The position numbers and the translations under genes are program-made. From the NCBI GenBank assembly GCA_035652335.1, contig DASRDZ010000030.1, forward strand, positions 1 to 64,000: a DNA stretch of 64,000 nucleotides, read 5' to 3'. Shown piece after piece: positions 8,775-17,596 of the stretch. The notes under the pieces are model-generated. The model saw nothing but the letters and a program-made list of their open reading frames with translations. It ran no database searches and was not told the DNA's origin. Position 1 is the first letter of the stretch. Each line of letters starts with the position of its first letter. This DNA is from DASRDZ01 sp035652335 (GTDB lineage: Bacteria > Chloroflexota > Dormibacteria > Aeolococcales > Aeolococcaceae).

Positions 8775-10399
8775 TCGACCAGAAGCAGGCGCCCGCGACC
8801 CAGCTCTCGCTCGAGTCCGGCCCAGCGCGCATCCTCGTCGCCGACCCCATCGCCGAGGACGGCGTGGCCCGGCTGCGCACCGCGGGGCACGTCGACGTCG
8901 CCACCGGGCTGCCCAAGGAGGAGCTGATCGCCCGCATCGGCGAGTACGACGCCCTGGTGGTGCGCAGCGAGACCAAGGTGACCGCCGACGTCTTCGAGGC
9001 GGCGCACCGGCTGCGCGTGGTCGGGCGCGCGGGCGTCGGCGTCGACAACATCGACCTCGACGCCGCCACGCGCCACGGCGTGCTGGTGCTCAACGCGCCC
9101 ACCGGCAACACCCTCGCCGCCGCCGAGCACGCCATCGCCATGATGTGCGCGCTGGCGCGCAACGTCGCCGCCGCCGACGCCTCGATGCACGACGGCAAGT
9201 GGGAGCGGGGCAGGTTCATGGGCTTCGAGCTGCGCGAGAAGACCCTGGGGCTGCTGGGGCTCGGCAAGATCGGCTTCGAGGTGGCCCGCATCGCCGGGCA
9301 GGGACTGCAGATGCGCGTCATCGCGCACGACCCACTGGTCACGCCGGAGCGGGCCGAGCAGGCGGGGGTCGAGCTGGTCGACCTCGACGCGCTGGTGCGC
9401 CAGTCCGACGTGCTCTCGGTGCACGTCCCGCTCACCGACCAGACGCGCGGCGTCATCAACGCGCAGCGGCTGCGCCAGATGAAGAAGGGCGCGCGCGTGC
9501 TGAACGTCGCCCGCGGCGGCATCATCGACGAGCAGGCGCTCGCCGACGCCCTCGCCGACGGGCACATCGCCGGAGCCGCCGTCGACGTCTTCACCAAGGA
9601 GCCGCCGCCGCCGGAGAACCCGCTGCTCTCCGCGCCCAACATGGTGCTCACCCCGCACCTGGGCGCCTCGACGGTGGAGGCCCAGGTCAACGTCGCCTTC
9701 GACGTCGCCGACCAGATCGCCGCCGTGCTCAGCGGCGGGGCCGCTCGCTACGCGGTCAACGCGCCGGTCATCCTCCCCGAGGAGATGGCCGAGCTGGCGC
9801 CGTACCTCGACCTGGCCGGGAAGATGGGCCAGCTGGCAGCCCAGTTGGGACCCGCCCAACTGCGCCGCGTGGTCTGCACCTACACCGGCGAGCTGGCCGA
9901 CCAGCAGACCATCGTGCTCACCGCCGAGGCGATGCGCGGACTGCTGGCGCCGTTCACCGAGACGCGGGTCAACCCCATCAACGCCAAGACGGTGGCGCGG
10001 CAGCACGGCATCGACGTCGAGGAGCGCAAGTCGACGCGCTCGATCGACTACACCACCGCCATGTCCCTGCGCGTCGAGGGCACCGAGCCGCTCTCGGTCA
10101 CCGGCACGCTGCTCGGCGGCGAGCCGCGCATCACCCGCATCGACGACCTGCGCGTCGACATGCGGCCGAACGGCATCTACCTCGTCGACTCCCACCACGA
10201 CCATCCCGGCGTCGTCGCCGCCGTCGCCTCGCTTCTGGCCAAGAACGACATCAACATCGCGGGCCTGGAGCTGGGACGCAACGAGAAGCGCGGCCGCGCG
10301 GTGATGCTGATGCAGATCGACGAGCCGGCCAGCGACGCGCTGCTGGAGGAGATCCGCGTCGGCGCCGGCCTCGAGACGCTCCGGCAGGTCCGCCTCTAG
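8771..10399 (+). CDS. serA: D-3-phosphoglycerate dehydrogenase
   Basis: 542 residues, the long SerA form. N-terminal substrate and NAD domains cover about 20-340. They show the nucleotide motif GLGKIGFEVA, the arginine motif NVARGGIIDE, and the catalytic His in LTPHLGAST. An intervening ASB-type domain (about 345-460) and a C-terminal ACT domain (about 470-542, with DHPGVVAAVASLLA) follow. It oxidises 3-phosphoglycerate, the first step of serine synthesis; the ACT domain usually mediates serine feedback. It starts at GTG 8771 overlapping the aminotransferase stop, and DUF1015 begins 4 nt after its stop, so all three are probably one operon. Confidence 0.95.
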   Translation: MIDQKQAPATQLSLESGPARILVADPIAEDGVARLRTAGHVDVATGLPKEELIARIGEYDALVVRSETKVTADVFEAAHRLRVVGRAGVGVDNIDLDAATRHGVLVLNAPTGNTLAAAEHAIAMMCALARNVAAADASMHDGKWERGRFMGFELREKTLGLLGLGKIGFEVARIAGQGLQMRVIAHDPLVTPERAEQAGVELVDLDALVRQSDVLSVHVPLTDQTRGVINAQRLRQMKKGARVLNVARGGIIDEQALADALADGHIAGAAVDVFTKEPPPPENPLLSAPNMVLTPHLGASTVEAQVNVAFDVADQIAAVLSGGAARYAVNAPVILPEEMAELAPYLDLAGKMGQLAAQLGPAQLRRVVCTYTGELADQQTIVLTAEAMRGLLAPFTETRVNPINAKTVARQHGIDVEERKSTRSIDYTTAMSLRVEGTEPLSVTGTLLGGEPRITRIDDLRVDMRPNGIYLVDSHHDHPGVVAAVASLLAKNDINIAGLELGRNEKRGRAVMLMQIDEPASDALLEEIRVGAGLETLRQVRL

Positions 10400-10402
10400 C
10401 GC

Positions 10403-11689
10403 ATGGCCCGTCTCCAACCATTGCGAGGCGTCCGCTACGACCCCTCGGTGGTCGACCTCGGCGGCGTGCTGGCCCCGCCCTACGACGTCATCAGCGAGAC
10501 GCAGCAGCAGGAGCTCTACTCCCGCGACCTGCGCAACATCGTCCGCATCGACTATGGCGCCGACCTGCCCGGTGACGTTGCGGACAGGGACGACCGATAC
10601 ACGCGCGCCCGCGGCCACCTCGACTCCTGGCTCACGCTGGGCGTCCTGCGGCGCGACGAGGCGCCCGCGCTGTATGTCACCGACCACGAGTTCCTCGGCT
10701 CCGACGGGCGGCGCCACGTGCGACGCGGCATCCTCGGCCGCGTCCCGGCGCGGCGCTGGGAGGACTCCGAGGTGCTGCCCCACGAGCGCACCCTGCGGGG
10801 CCCCAAGCAGGACCGCCTCTCGCTGATGCGCGCCACGCGGATGCAGACCAGCGCCGTCTGGGTGATGTGGGACCGCGCGCCCGGTGTCGCGGAGGCGCTC
10901 GCCGCCGCCACCGGACGGGCGCCCGACATGGAGGGCGAGACCGCGGGTGAGCTCGGCGCGGAGCAGCTGCGCCTCTGGGTGGTGGACGGCGCGCGCCACC
11001 TCGCGCAGATCGGCGAGGCGATGGCGCCCGCCACGCTGTACATCGCCGACGGCCACCACCGCTTCGAAACCGCGGCCGCCTACGCCGAGGAGCGCCGCGC
11101 GGCGGAGCCGGACGCGCCCGAGGATGCCGACTTCGCCATGACGCTGATCTACGCCAGCGCCGCCGACGACCCCGTCCTCGACATCTGGCCGACCCACCGC
11201 CTGGTCAAGCCGGTCGAGGGCCTGCCCCGCAGCGTGGCCGACCTCGCCGCGCGGCTGGGCGCCGACGGCTTCGTCACCGGCCGCCGAGCGGACCTGGCCA
11301 CCGCCACGGACGACGCCCACCAGGCACGCCGCACGCACCACGCCTTCGGGGTCCTCGCGCCCGACGGAGCCGCCCTGCTCACCGCTCCGCGCGAGCGCAC
11401 CGCGTCGCCCCGCGAGTCGCTCGACGTCACCGTCCTCGCCGAGCGGGTCCTCGGCCGCGGCCTCGGGATCAGCGCCGACGCCATCGCCGGCGGCGCGCTC
11501 GTCTACACGCGCGACGTCGCCGAGGCCGAGCGCGCCGTCCGCAGCGGCGACGCCAGCCTCGCCTTCACCACCAACGCCAGCACCACCGCGGAGATCATCG
11601 CGGTGTCCGACGCGCGCGAGGTGATGCCGCAGAAGTCGACGTACTTCTACCCCAAGGTGCCGACGGGCCTCGTCCTCTCCCCGCTGTAG
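10403..11689 (+). CDS. DUF1015 family protein
   Basis: 428 residues, full length for DUF1015. It has the family landmarks LAPPYDVIS near residue 26, RDLRNIVRIDYG, PHERTL, IADGHHRFETA (about 215) and the C-terminal MPQKSTYFYPKVPTGLV. No reaction is established for the family. It commonly neighbours serine synthesis genes, and here it follows serA by 4 nt. The conserved HHR and KST segments suggest an enzyme or a nucleotide/phosphate-binding protein; this is inference. It is cytosolic, with no membrane segments. Confidence 0.9.
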   Translation: MARLQPLRGVRYDPSVVDLGGVLAPPYDVISETQQQELYSRDLRNIVRIDYGADLPGDVADRDDRYTRARGHLDSWLTLGVLRRDEAPALYVTDHEFLGSDGRRHVRRGILGRVPARRWEDSEVLPHERTLRGPKQDRLSLMRATRMQTSAVWVMWDRAPGVAEALAAATGRAPDMEGETAGELGAEQLRLWVVDGARHLAQIGEAMAPATLYIADGHHRFETAAAYAEERRAAEPDAPEDADFAMTLIYASAADDPVLDIWPTHRLVKPVEGLPRSVADLAARLGADGFVTGRRADLATATDDAHQARRTHHAFGVLAPDGAALLTAPRERTASPRESLDVTVLAERVLGRGLGISADAIAGGALVYTRDVAEAERAVRSGDASLAFTTNASTTAEIIAVSDAREVMPQKSTYFYPKVPTGLVLSPL

Positions 11690-11693
11690 CCCG

Positions 11694-12476
11694 ATGGACG
11701 ACCTCGACCGCAGCCGCGCCCTGCTCTTCGACGGCGAGGCCGAGCGCTACGACCGCACCAGGCCCGGCTACCCCGAGGAGCTCGTCGACGCCGTCCTCGG
11801 CCCGGCGCCGCAGGGCCTGCGCGTCCTCGACGTCGCCTGCGGCACCGGCATCGCCGCCCGGGCGATGGCAAGGCGCGGCGCCGAGGTGCTCGGCGTCGAC
11901 CTGAGCCCCAACATGGCCGCGATCGCCCGGCGCCACGGCATCCCGGTCGAGGTGGCCCGCTTCGAGACCTGGGACGACGCGGGCCGCCGGTTCGACCGCA
12001 TCACCTGCGGCCAGGCGTGGCACTGGCTGGACCGCACCGCCTCGGCCGCCCGCTGCGCCGGCCTGCTCGACGGCGACGGACGCCTCTGCATCTTCTGGAG
12101 CAGCGGCCAGCACCCCGACGATCTCCACGAAGCGCTGGTCGAGGTCTACGCACGCACCCTGCCCGCTGACGTGCTGGCCAACACCAGCTACGGCGCCGCC
12201 CGCGGCGACGACCTCGCCGCCAACCACGCGCTGGTCGCCGCCGAGCTGCGCGGTGCCGGCTTCACCGCGGTCGACGTCGCCGAGTTCACCTGGACGCGCC
12301 GCTACACGCGCGACCTGTGGCTCGACCAGGTGCGCAGCCACAGCGACCACATCGCCCTGCCCCCGGACCTGCGCGAGCGGCTGCTCGCCGAGGTCGGCGC
12401 CACCATCGACGGGCACGGCGGCGGGTTCGAGATGCCCCATGCGGCGACACTGCTGACGGCGACCCGGGGCGGATGA
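11694..12476 (+). CDS. class I SAM-dependent methyltransferase
   Basis: 260 residues. Motif I is VLDVACGTGIAARAM (about 43-57), followed by the ribose-binding Asp in LGVDLSPNM, and by ITCGQAWHWLD, typical of the methyltransferase type 11 group acting on small molecules. The substrate is unknown. It starts 4 nt after the DUF1015 stop, and its own stop overlaps a possible ATG (12473) of the following ribbon-helix-helix frame, so it belongs to the serA operon. Confidence 0.85.
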   Translation: MDDLDRSRALLFDGEAERYDRTRPGYPEELVDAVLGPAPQGLRVLDVACGTGIAARAMARRGAEVLGVDLSPNMAAIARRHGIPVEVARFETWDDAGRRFDRITCGQAWHWLDRTASAARCAGLLDGDGRLCIFWSSGQHPDDLHEALVEVYARTLPADVLANTSYGAARGDDLAANHALVAAELRGAGFTAVDVAEFTWTRRYTRDLWLDQVRSHSDHIALPPDLRERLLAEVGATIDGHGGGFEMPHAATLLTATRGG

Positions 12477-12517
12477 GCCGGGATGCGCAGGGCGTGGCTT
12501 ACCATTCGGTGCAGACC

Positions 12518-12772
12518 ATGGGACGCCGCATCTCCGTCTACATCGACGACGACGTGCTGGACGCGCTCAACGCCCACACCCAGGCCTCGCCGCTGAGCCG
12601 CAGCGAGCTGGTCGGCGTGGCGGTGCGCCGCTTCCTGCGCGACGAGCGGCGGCGCGCCCGGACGCCCAACCCGACGACCCAGCTGGCCAAGCGCATCGCC
12701 CAGGGCGACGTCCCGTCGCGCAAGCTCGACGGGCGCACCCGCGTCCGGGTCGGCGCCCCCTGGGACAACTAG
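12518..12772 (+). CDS. ribbon-helix-helix (CopG-like) protein
   Basis: 84 residues from ATG 12518. Residues 1-45 read as a ribbon-helix-helix DNA-binding domain: MGRRISVYIDDDVLDALN then SRSELVGVAVRRFL. A basic tail follows, rich in Arg and Lys. TACCAT at 12500-12505 lies 12 nt before this ATG, supporting a leaderless start. The alternative ATG 12473, which overlaps the methyltransferase stop, would add 15 residues. No toxin-like partner follows, so this is likely a stand-alone regulator rather than an antitoxin. Confidence 0.7.
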   Translation: MGRRISVYIDDDVLDALNAHTQASPLSRSELVGVAVRRFLRDERRRARTPNPTTQLAKRIAQGDVPSRKLDGRTRVRVGAPWDN

Positions 12773-12842
12773 CGGGGTTTGAGCGCCGCCGCCCGCGGGT
12801 AGAGACCGGGGGCGCCAGATCGCTGAGGAGAACCACACCCGA

Positions 12843-13127
12843 GTGCCCACCTATGGATACCGCTGCGAGCAGTGCGGCCAGGAGTTCGACGTCTGGCAGC
12901 GGATGAGCGACGAGGCCAAGGCCGACTGTCCCAAGTGCGGCGGCGCGGGCAGGCGGCTGTTCTTCCCGGCGGGCATCGTCTTCAAGGGCGGCGGGTTCTA
13001 CAAGACGGACTCGCGCAAGAGCTCGTCGAGCGACGCCACCTCGTCGTCGCCGTCCCCGTCGAAGCCGTCGAAGGACAGCTCGACCGGCTCGCCCTCCAGC
13101 AGCACCGCGGCGGCCGCCGCCGACTGA
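12843..13127 (+). CDS. FmdB-type zinc ribbon protein
   Basis: 94 residues from GTG 12843 with AGGAG upstream. The first 45 residues are the FmdB/CxxC_CxxC zinc ribbon: MPTYGYRCEQCGQEFD then DCPKCGGAGRRLF. The C-terminal half is a Ser/Thr/Pro-rich disordered tail. The family is small and widespread, has been linked to regulation of amidase or formamidase genes, and has no firm function. It lies just upstream of trxA. Confidence 0.85.
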   Translation: MPTYGYRCEQCGQEFDVWQRMSDEAKADCPKCGGAGRRLFFPAGIVFKGGGFYKTDSRKSSSSDATSSSPSPSKPSKDSSTGSPSSSTAAAAAD

Positions 13128-13195
13128 GCGCCCACGGAGCGCTCGACCCCATTCAGTAGCATGGGCAGCAGCCCCCGCTGCCCCAGGAGAACCCC

Positions 13196-13528
13196 ATGGC
13201 CAACGCAACCGCCGTCACGGACACCAGCTTCAAGACCGAGGTGCTGGACGCTGACGTCCCCGTCCTCGTCGACTTCTGGGCCTCCTGGTGCGCGCCCTGC
13301 AAGATGATCGCCCCCATCGTCGAGGAGCTCGCCGCCGAGTACGAGGGCCGGATCAAGGTCGTCAAGATGGACATCGACGCCAACCCGATGACCCCGGGCT
13401 CGCTGGGCATCATGAGCATCCCCACCCTGATGGTCTTCACCGGCGGCAAGCCCGAGCAGCGGATCGTCGGCTACCAGCCGAAGGCGGCGCTCAAGTCGAA
13501 GGTCGAGGCGGTCCTGGCGGCCTCCTGA
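13196..13528 (+). CDS. trxA: thioredoxin
   Basis: 110 residues, standard length. The active site is WCAPC (Cys32 and Cys35), preceded by LVDFWASW; the cis-proline loop is SIPTLMVF. It reduces protein disulfides in the cytosol, passing on electrons from thioredoxin reductase. AGGAG precedes ATG 13196, and TAGCAT (about 13157-13162) is a plausible -10 element. It is followed 15 nt later by the selenocysteine tRNA. Confidence 0.96.
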   Translation: MANATAVTDTSFKTEVLDADVPVLVDFWASWCAPCKMIAPIVEELAAEYEGRIKVVKMDIDANPMTPGSLGIMSIPTLMVFTGGKPEQRIVGYQPKAALKSKVEAVLAAS

Positions 13529-13543
13529 CCGCACGGCGGGCGG

Positions 13544-13642
13544 GGGGGCGCATGGGTCCAGGTGGGCCCCACCGTCTTCAAAACGGCTGGGGGGCGTGCA
13601 CGCCGCGTCCCCGGAGGGATCGTTCCCCTCGCGCTCCCGCCA
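13544..13642 (+). tRNA. selC: selenocysteine tRNA (anticodon TCA)
   Basis: 99 nt that fold in full as a bacterial tRNA-Sec. An 8-bp acceptor stem (GGGGGCGC 13544-13551 with GCGCTCCC 13631-13638, one G-U) leads to a two-base linker. The diagnostic D arm has 6 bp and a 4-nt loop (GGGTCC, AGGT, GGGCCC; 13554-13569). The anticodon arm loop is CTTCAAA with TCA at 13578-13580. A 26-nt variable arm contains nested GC pairs (13588-13613), and the T stem is 5 bp (GAGGG/CCCTC). The discriminator is G, followed by encoded CCA (13640-13642). Oddities: the T loop reads ATCGTTC, with the usual T54/A58 exchanged for A54/T58, and the top anticodon-stem pair is A-C. It reads UGA as selenocysteine together with SelB, which must lie elsewhere. 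Confidence 0.92.
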
Positions 13643-13649
13643 GCCCCGC

Positions 13650-15074
13650 CTACCAGGGGATCGAGGTCAGCAGCAGGGCGATCGCCGCCGCGGCCATCAC
13701 CACGGTGGCGGTCCAGGCGCCGGCACGGCTGAGGCGCCCGCTGACCCGGTCGCCCATGATGCGGCGGTCCCCGGCGGTGACCGTGATGAGGGCGAGGAGC
13801 GGCGGGGCCACCAGACCGTTGGCCACCGCGGTGAGGAAGAGCGCCCGGATCGGGTCGAAGCCGAGGGCGTTGAGCAGGACGCCGACCACCGTGGCGGCGC
13901 AGATGATCCCGTAGAAGGTCGGGCGGTAGCGCGGCCGCAGCCCCAGGCCGCCGCCGAACCCGGCCACCTCGCGGACCGCGTAGGCCGCCGACGCGGTCAG
14001 CACCGGCACGGCCAGCAGCCCCGTGCCGACGATCCCGACGGCGAAGAGGATGCCCGCGAAGCGTCCCGCCACCGGCTGGAGTGCGCTGGCCGCCTGCTGG
14101 GCCGTCTCCACCCCGGTCCTGCCGTGGGCGTGCAGCACCGCGGCGGTGGTGGCGATGATGCAGAACATCACCACCTGGCTGAAGAGCATCCCCACGGTGA
14201 CGTCGACGCGGGCGGCGCGGAGCTCCCTGTCCTTGACGCGGCGGCGCTTGCGTCCGGCGGCGCGCAGCTCGTCGACCTCGGTCGAGGCCTGCCAGAAGAA
14301 GAGATAGGGCGAGATGGTCGTGCCCAGGATGGCCACCAGGGCGGCGATCCAGGTGGCGTCGGGATGGAGGCGCGGGACGACGGCCCCGGTCAGCATGCTG
14401 CGCGCATCGGGGTGGGCCAGCACCAGGCTGGCGACGTAGGCGAAGAGCGCGAGGGTGAGCCACTTGAACACCGTCACCAGGCGGGCATAGGTCGAAAAGA
14501 GCTGGAAGCCGAGCACCGCGGCCGCGGCGAGGACGACGTAGACCATCGCCGGGATGCGGCCGAAGAGCAGCCCGGCTCCGGCCGCCACCGCCCCGAGGTC
14601 GGCGCCGACGTTGATGGTGTTGGCGATGACCAGCGTCCCCACCGCGGCCGCGACCAGCCAGGTGGGGAACCGGCGGCGGAGGCTGACGCCCAGCCCCTGG
14701 CCGGTCTGCAGGGCGATGCGCGCGCACATCTCCTGCACCGCCGTCATCAGCGGGAAGGTGAACAGCGCGGTCCAGAGCAGGCCGTAGCCGAGCTGGGCGC
14801 CGACCTGGGAGTACGTGGCGATGCCGGAGGGGTCGTCGTCGCTGGCACCGGTGATCAGCCCGGGCCCGAGGATGTGGAGGACGCCGCGCAGGCCACGCTG
14901 GCGCGCCAGGGCGACGGAGCTCAGGCCCGCGGCCGGCGTGCCCGAGGCGGCGTGGCCCTCCGGAGACGGCTTGAGCAGCTTCTCCTTGGGAGGATCGGCC
15001 TCACGCGCGGCGGCGCGCAGGGGGTCCGCGGCGGGGGAGCGCACCCTTCCACGCGCGCCCATAACACCAAACAT
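13650..15074 (-). CDS. NRAMP-family metal transporter
   Basis: 474 residues. A polar N-terminal extension of about 65 residues is followed by 11 or so membrane segments. The first carries DDDPSGIATYSQVG, the position of the DPGN metal-binding motif of canonical NRAMP. The sixth carries GTTISPYLFFWQAS in place of the metal-coordinating MPH motif. It is therefore a divergent NRAMP-like divalent cation transporter rather than a standard Mn/Fe importer; the metal is not predictable. Its stop lies 7 nt beyond the convergent tRNA-Sec CCA end. A shorter start within the extension is possible. Confidence 0.85.
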   Translation of the reverse strand: MFGVMGARGRVRSPAADPLRAAAREADPPKEKLLKPSPEGHAASGTPAAGLSSVALARQRGLRGVLHILGPGLITGASDDDPSGIATYSQVGAQLGYGLLWTALFTFPLMTAVQEMCARIALQTGQGLGVSLRRRFPTWLVAAAVGTLVIANTINVGADLGAVAAGAGLLFGRIPAMVYVVLAAAAVLGFQLFSTYARLVTVFKWLTLALFAYVASLVLAHPDARSMLTGAVVPRLHPDATWIAALVAILGTTISPYLFFWQASTEVDELRAAGRKRRRVKDRELRAARVDVTVGMLFSQVVMFCIIATTAAVLHAHGRTGVETAQQAASALQPVAGRFAGILFAVGIVGTGLLAVPVLTASAAYAVREVAGFGGGLGLRPRYRPTFYGIICAATVVGVLLNALGFDPIRALFLTAVANGLVAPPLLALITVTAGDRRIMGDRVSGRLSRAGAWTATVVMAAAAIALLLTSIPW

Positions 15075-15120
15075 GTCAGCGACACTATCGCATTCGGCCT
15101 CCGTGCGGGAGGCCTCAGGC

Positions 15121-17256
15121 TCAGTCGCGGAGCAGCGGCTCCGGCTCGGCGGCCGGCGCGACCGGGGGCTGGGGCGGGGTGCCGCGCCGCCACAGGCGGC
15201 TGGGCCACCACACGCGCGCGTCGAGGTCGAGGACCAGCGCGGGCACCAGGACCGAACGGACCAACAGGGTGTCGAGGAGGACGCCGAAGGCGACCAGGAC
15301 GCCGATCTCGGTGAGGAACACCAGCGGCAGGAGCCCCAGCGCGGAGAAGGTGGCCGCCAGCACCACCCCGGCGGAGGTGATCACGCCTCCCGTGGTGGCC
15401 AGGCCGACCAGCACGCCGCGGCGGGTGCCGAGGCGCAGCGTCTCCTCGCGGACGCGGCTCATCAGGAAGATGTTGTAGTCGACCCCCAGCGCCACCAGGA
15501 AGACGAAGCCCAGCAGCGGCAGGGTCTGGTCGGCGCCGGCGAAGCCGAGCAGGTGGTCGAAGATCAGCGAGGCGCCGCCCAGCGCGGCCAGGAACGACAG
15601 CGCCACCGAGGCGATGAGCAGCAGCGGCGCCACCACCGCACGCAGCAGCAGCACCAGCACCGCGAGCACCACGGCGAGGATGAGCGGCATGACGATGAGC
15701 CGGTCGCGCACCGCCGCGTTCTCCACGTCGAGGGTGATCGCCGACTCGCCCCCGACCAGCGCGTTCGCGCCGGGAATGGCATGAACTCGGGCGCGCAGGG
15801 CGTCGACGGTGTCCCACGCGGCCTGGGAGTCGTTGACCGCGCTGAGCGTCGCCTCGACGCGCACCAGCCCGTTCGCCTGCTCGGCGACGCGCGCGGCGAC
15901 GATGCCCGGCGTCGACTGCGCCGCGCTGACCAGCTGAGCGGCGGCCGCCGCGCTGCCGATGGTCTCCACCGGACTGCTCACCCCCGCCGGGAAGTGCGTC
16001 GCCAGGGCCCGGTCGGCGAGCACCGAGGCGGGCGCCTGGCGGAAGGCCTGGTCGTTGGTCAGGCCACCGTGGAAGTCGAGGACGCCAAGCGCCAGCGCGA
16101 CGAGCAGCGCGGTCGACACCACCCAGGTGAGCCGCGCCCGCCCGGCGATGCGCACGCCGGCGCGCCCCCAGGCGCTGCGCAGCGGGTCGTGACCGCGTCC
16201 CGCGTGGGGCACGAAGGGCCAGAACAGGAACCGGCCGAAGATGGCCAGAAGAGCGGGCAGCAGGGTCATCAGCGCGGCGAAGGTGCAGACGATGCCGGCG
16301 GCGCCCACCGGGGCGAGGCCGCGGTCGGAGGCCAGCGTGGCGGCGAAGAGGCAGAGCAGGCCGAGCACCACCGTCGACGCCGAGGCGAGCACCGCCGGCG
16401 AGACCCGGCGCAGCGCGGTGCGCATGGCGTCGTGGCGGTCGTCGTGGCGGGTGAGCTCCTCACGGTATCGGGCGATGAGCAGCAGCGCGTAGTCGGTGCC
16501 CGCGCCGAAGACCAGCACGGTGAGGATCCCCTGGGACTCGCCGCTCACCACCAGCCCCGCGTGCGCCGCCAGCTCGTACACCAGCGCCTGGGACAGCGTG
16601 TACGACATCGCCGCCGCGATCAGCGGGACCACCCACAGCACCGGGCTGCGGTAGGTGACCAGCAGGATGACGACGACGATGGCCAGCGTGGCGTAGAGCA
16701 GGGTGCTGTCGATGCCCTTGAAGGCGTCGATCTCGTCGGCGGTGAGCGCGGCGATGCCGCCCACCGACACGGCCAGCCCCGGCGGCGCCGCCGTGGTCGC
16801 CCGGCGCATCGCCGTCACCGAGTCCTTGACCTGGTCGCCGTCGAGGCCGCCGTGCAGGGGCACGGAGACGAGCAGCGCCCGGCCGTCGGGCGCGGCGATG
16901 GGCGCCGACGCGTTGGCGGCGAGGTGTGGCGCGGTGGCGTCGATCTGCTGGGCGATGGCGACGAGCGCGGCGCGATCCGCCGCCGTCACCCCGGCGCTGC
17001 GCTCGGCGAGCACCACGGCGGGGAAGGTCTGCCCGCTGGGGAAGGTCTTGACCAGGTCGATGACCCGGGTCGATTCGGCGTCGCTGGGCAGGTAGCTCGC
17101 CTGGTCGTTCTTCACCACCGAGGTGAGCTTCCCGCCCACGGGACCGGCAACCCCGGCGACCAGCAGCCAGAACACGAGCACCGCCCACTTGGCGCGGCGT
17201 CCCGCCGGCAGGGTCGCCAGGCGGCGCAGCAGGCTCGTCGGCCGTGTATCCCCCAT
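15121..17256 (-). CDS. MMPL/RND-family transporter
   Basis: 711 residues from ATG 17256. CACCAT at 17266-17271 ends 9 nt before it, suggesting a leaderless start, and the longer upstream frame has no membrane or domain signal. It has the two-fold MMPL plan: one segment near residue 25-45, an external loop, a block of about five segments, a second external loop, and a second block. The signature motifs GTDYALLLIARYREE and GVDYNIFLMSRVREE mark the two halves. Actinobacterial MMPL proteins export lipids and glycolipids to the envelope by proton motive force; the substrate here is unknown. Confidence 0.88.
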   Translation of the reverse strand: MGDTRPTSLLRRLATLPAGRRAKWAVLVFWLLVAGVAGPVGGKLTSVVKNDQASYLPSDAESTRVIDLVKTFPSGQTFPAVVLAERSAGVTAADRAALVAIAQQIDATAPHLAANASAPIAAPDGRALLVSVPLHGGLDGDQVKDSVTAMRRATTAAPPGLAVSVGGIAALTADEIDAFKGIDSTLLYATLAIVVVILLVTYRSPVLWVVPLIAAAMSYTLSQALVYELAAHAGLVVSGESQGILTVLVFGAGTDYALLLIARYREELTRHDDRHDAMRTALRRVSPAVLASASTVVLGLLCLFAATLASDRGLAPVGAAGIVCTFAALMTLLPALLAIFGRFLFWPFVPHAGRGHDPLRSAWGRAGVRIAGRARLTWVVSTALLVALALGVLDFHGGLTNDQAFRQAPASVLADRALATHFPAGVSSPVETIGSAAAAAQLVSAAQSTPGIVAARVAEQANGLVRVEATLSAVNDSQAAWDTVDALRARVHAIPGANALVGGESAITLDVENAAVRDRLIVMPLILAVVLAVLVLLLRAVVAPLLLIASVALSFLAALGGASLIFDHLLGFAGADQTLPLLGFVFLVALGVDYNIFLMSRVREETLRLGTRRGVLVGLATTGGVITSAGVVLAATFSALGLLPLVFLTEIGVLVAFGVLLDTLLVRSVLVPALVLDLDARVWWPSRLWRRGTPPQPPVAPAAEPEPLLRD

Positions 17257-17596
17257 CGGCCTGGCATGGTGCCAGAACGCACGGGCGAGTGGCGGCGCGA
17301 GCGTGAGGTCGCGCCGTAGGGTACGAACGCGCCACCATTGACGGTGACCGCCCCTCGCGCGGTTGGGGTGGAGTGGAAGGGGATCGACTGTGCAGCTCAC
17401 GGGAGCCGGCCGGAGGGGGCTCTGGACCCGCAAGGTCGGGCGGCCGTCACGCGTTTCACTGTCGGTGAGCCGCGCCTCCGTGTGCGGCCCGCGAGCAGCC
17501 CGACCACCCCGCGGAGCCTGCCGGGAACAGGCCCTTCGAGCGGGAGGGGAACAACCGTGACGAGGATTCGGCTTTCATCCAGGCGGGGCGCGCCGC
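17257..17596. other. 340-bp leader region before the sigma gene
   Basis: No credible gene. It holds short GC hairpins (for example GCCTG/CAGGC near 17517-17533) and a possible 15-codon ORF starting at GTG about 17557 behind GAGGGG. That ORF's TAG stop overlaps the ATG of the sigma-factor gene, so it could act as a translational coupler. I could not match the region to a known riboswitch. Confidence 0.4.

Noticed and set aside
12473..12772. Toxin-antitoxin module from the ribbon-helix-helix gene
   Set aside because: No small toxin-like ORF adjoins it; the next gene is an FmdB-type zinc ribbon with its own ribosome site.
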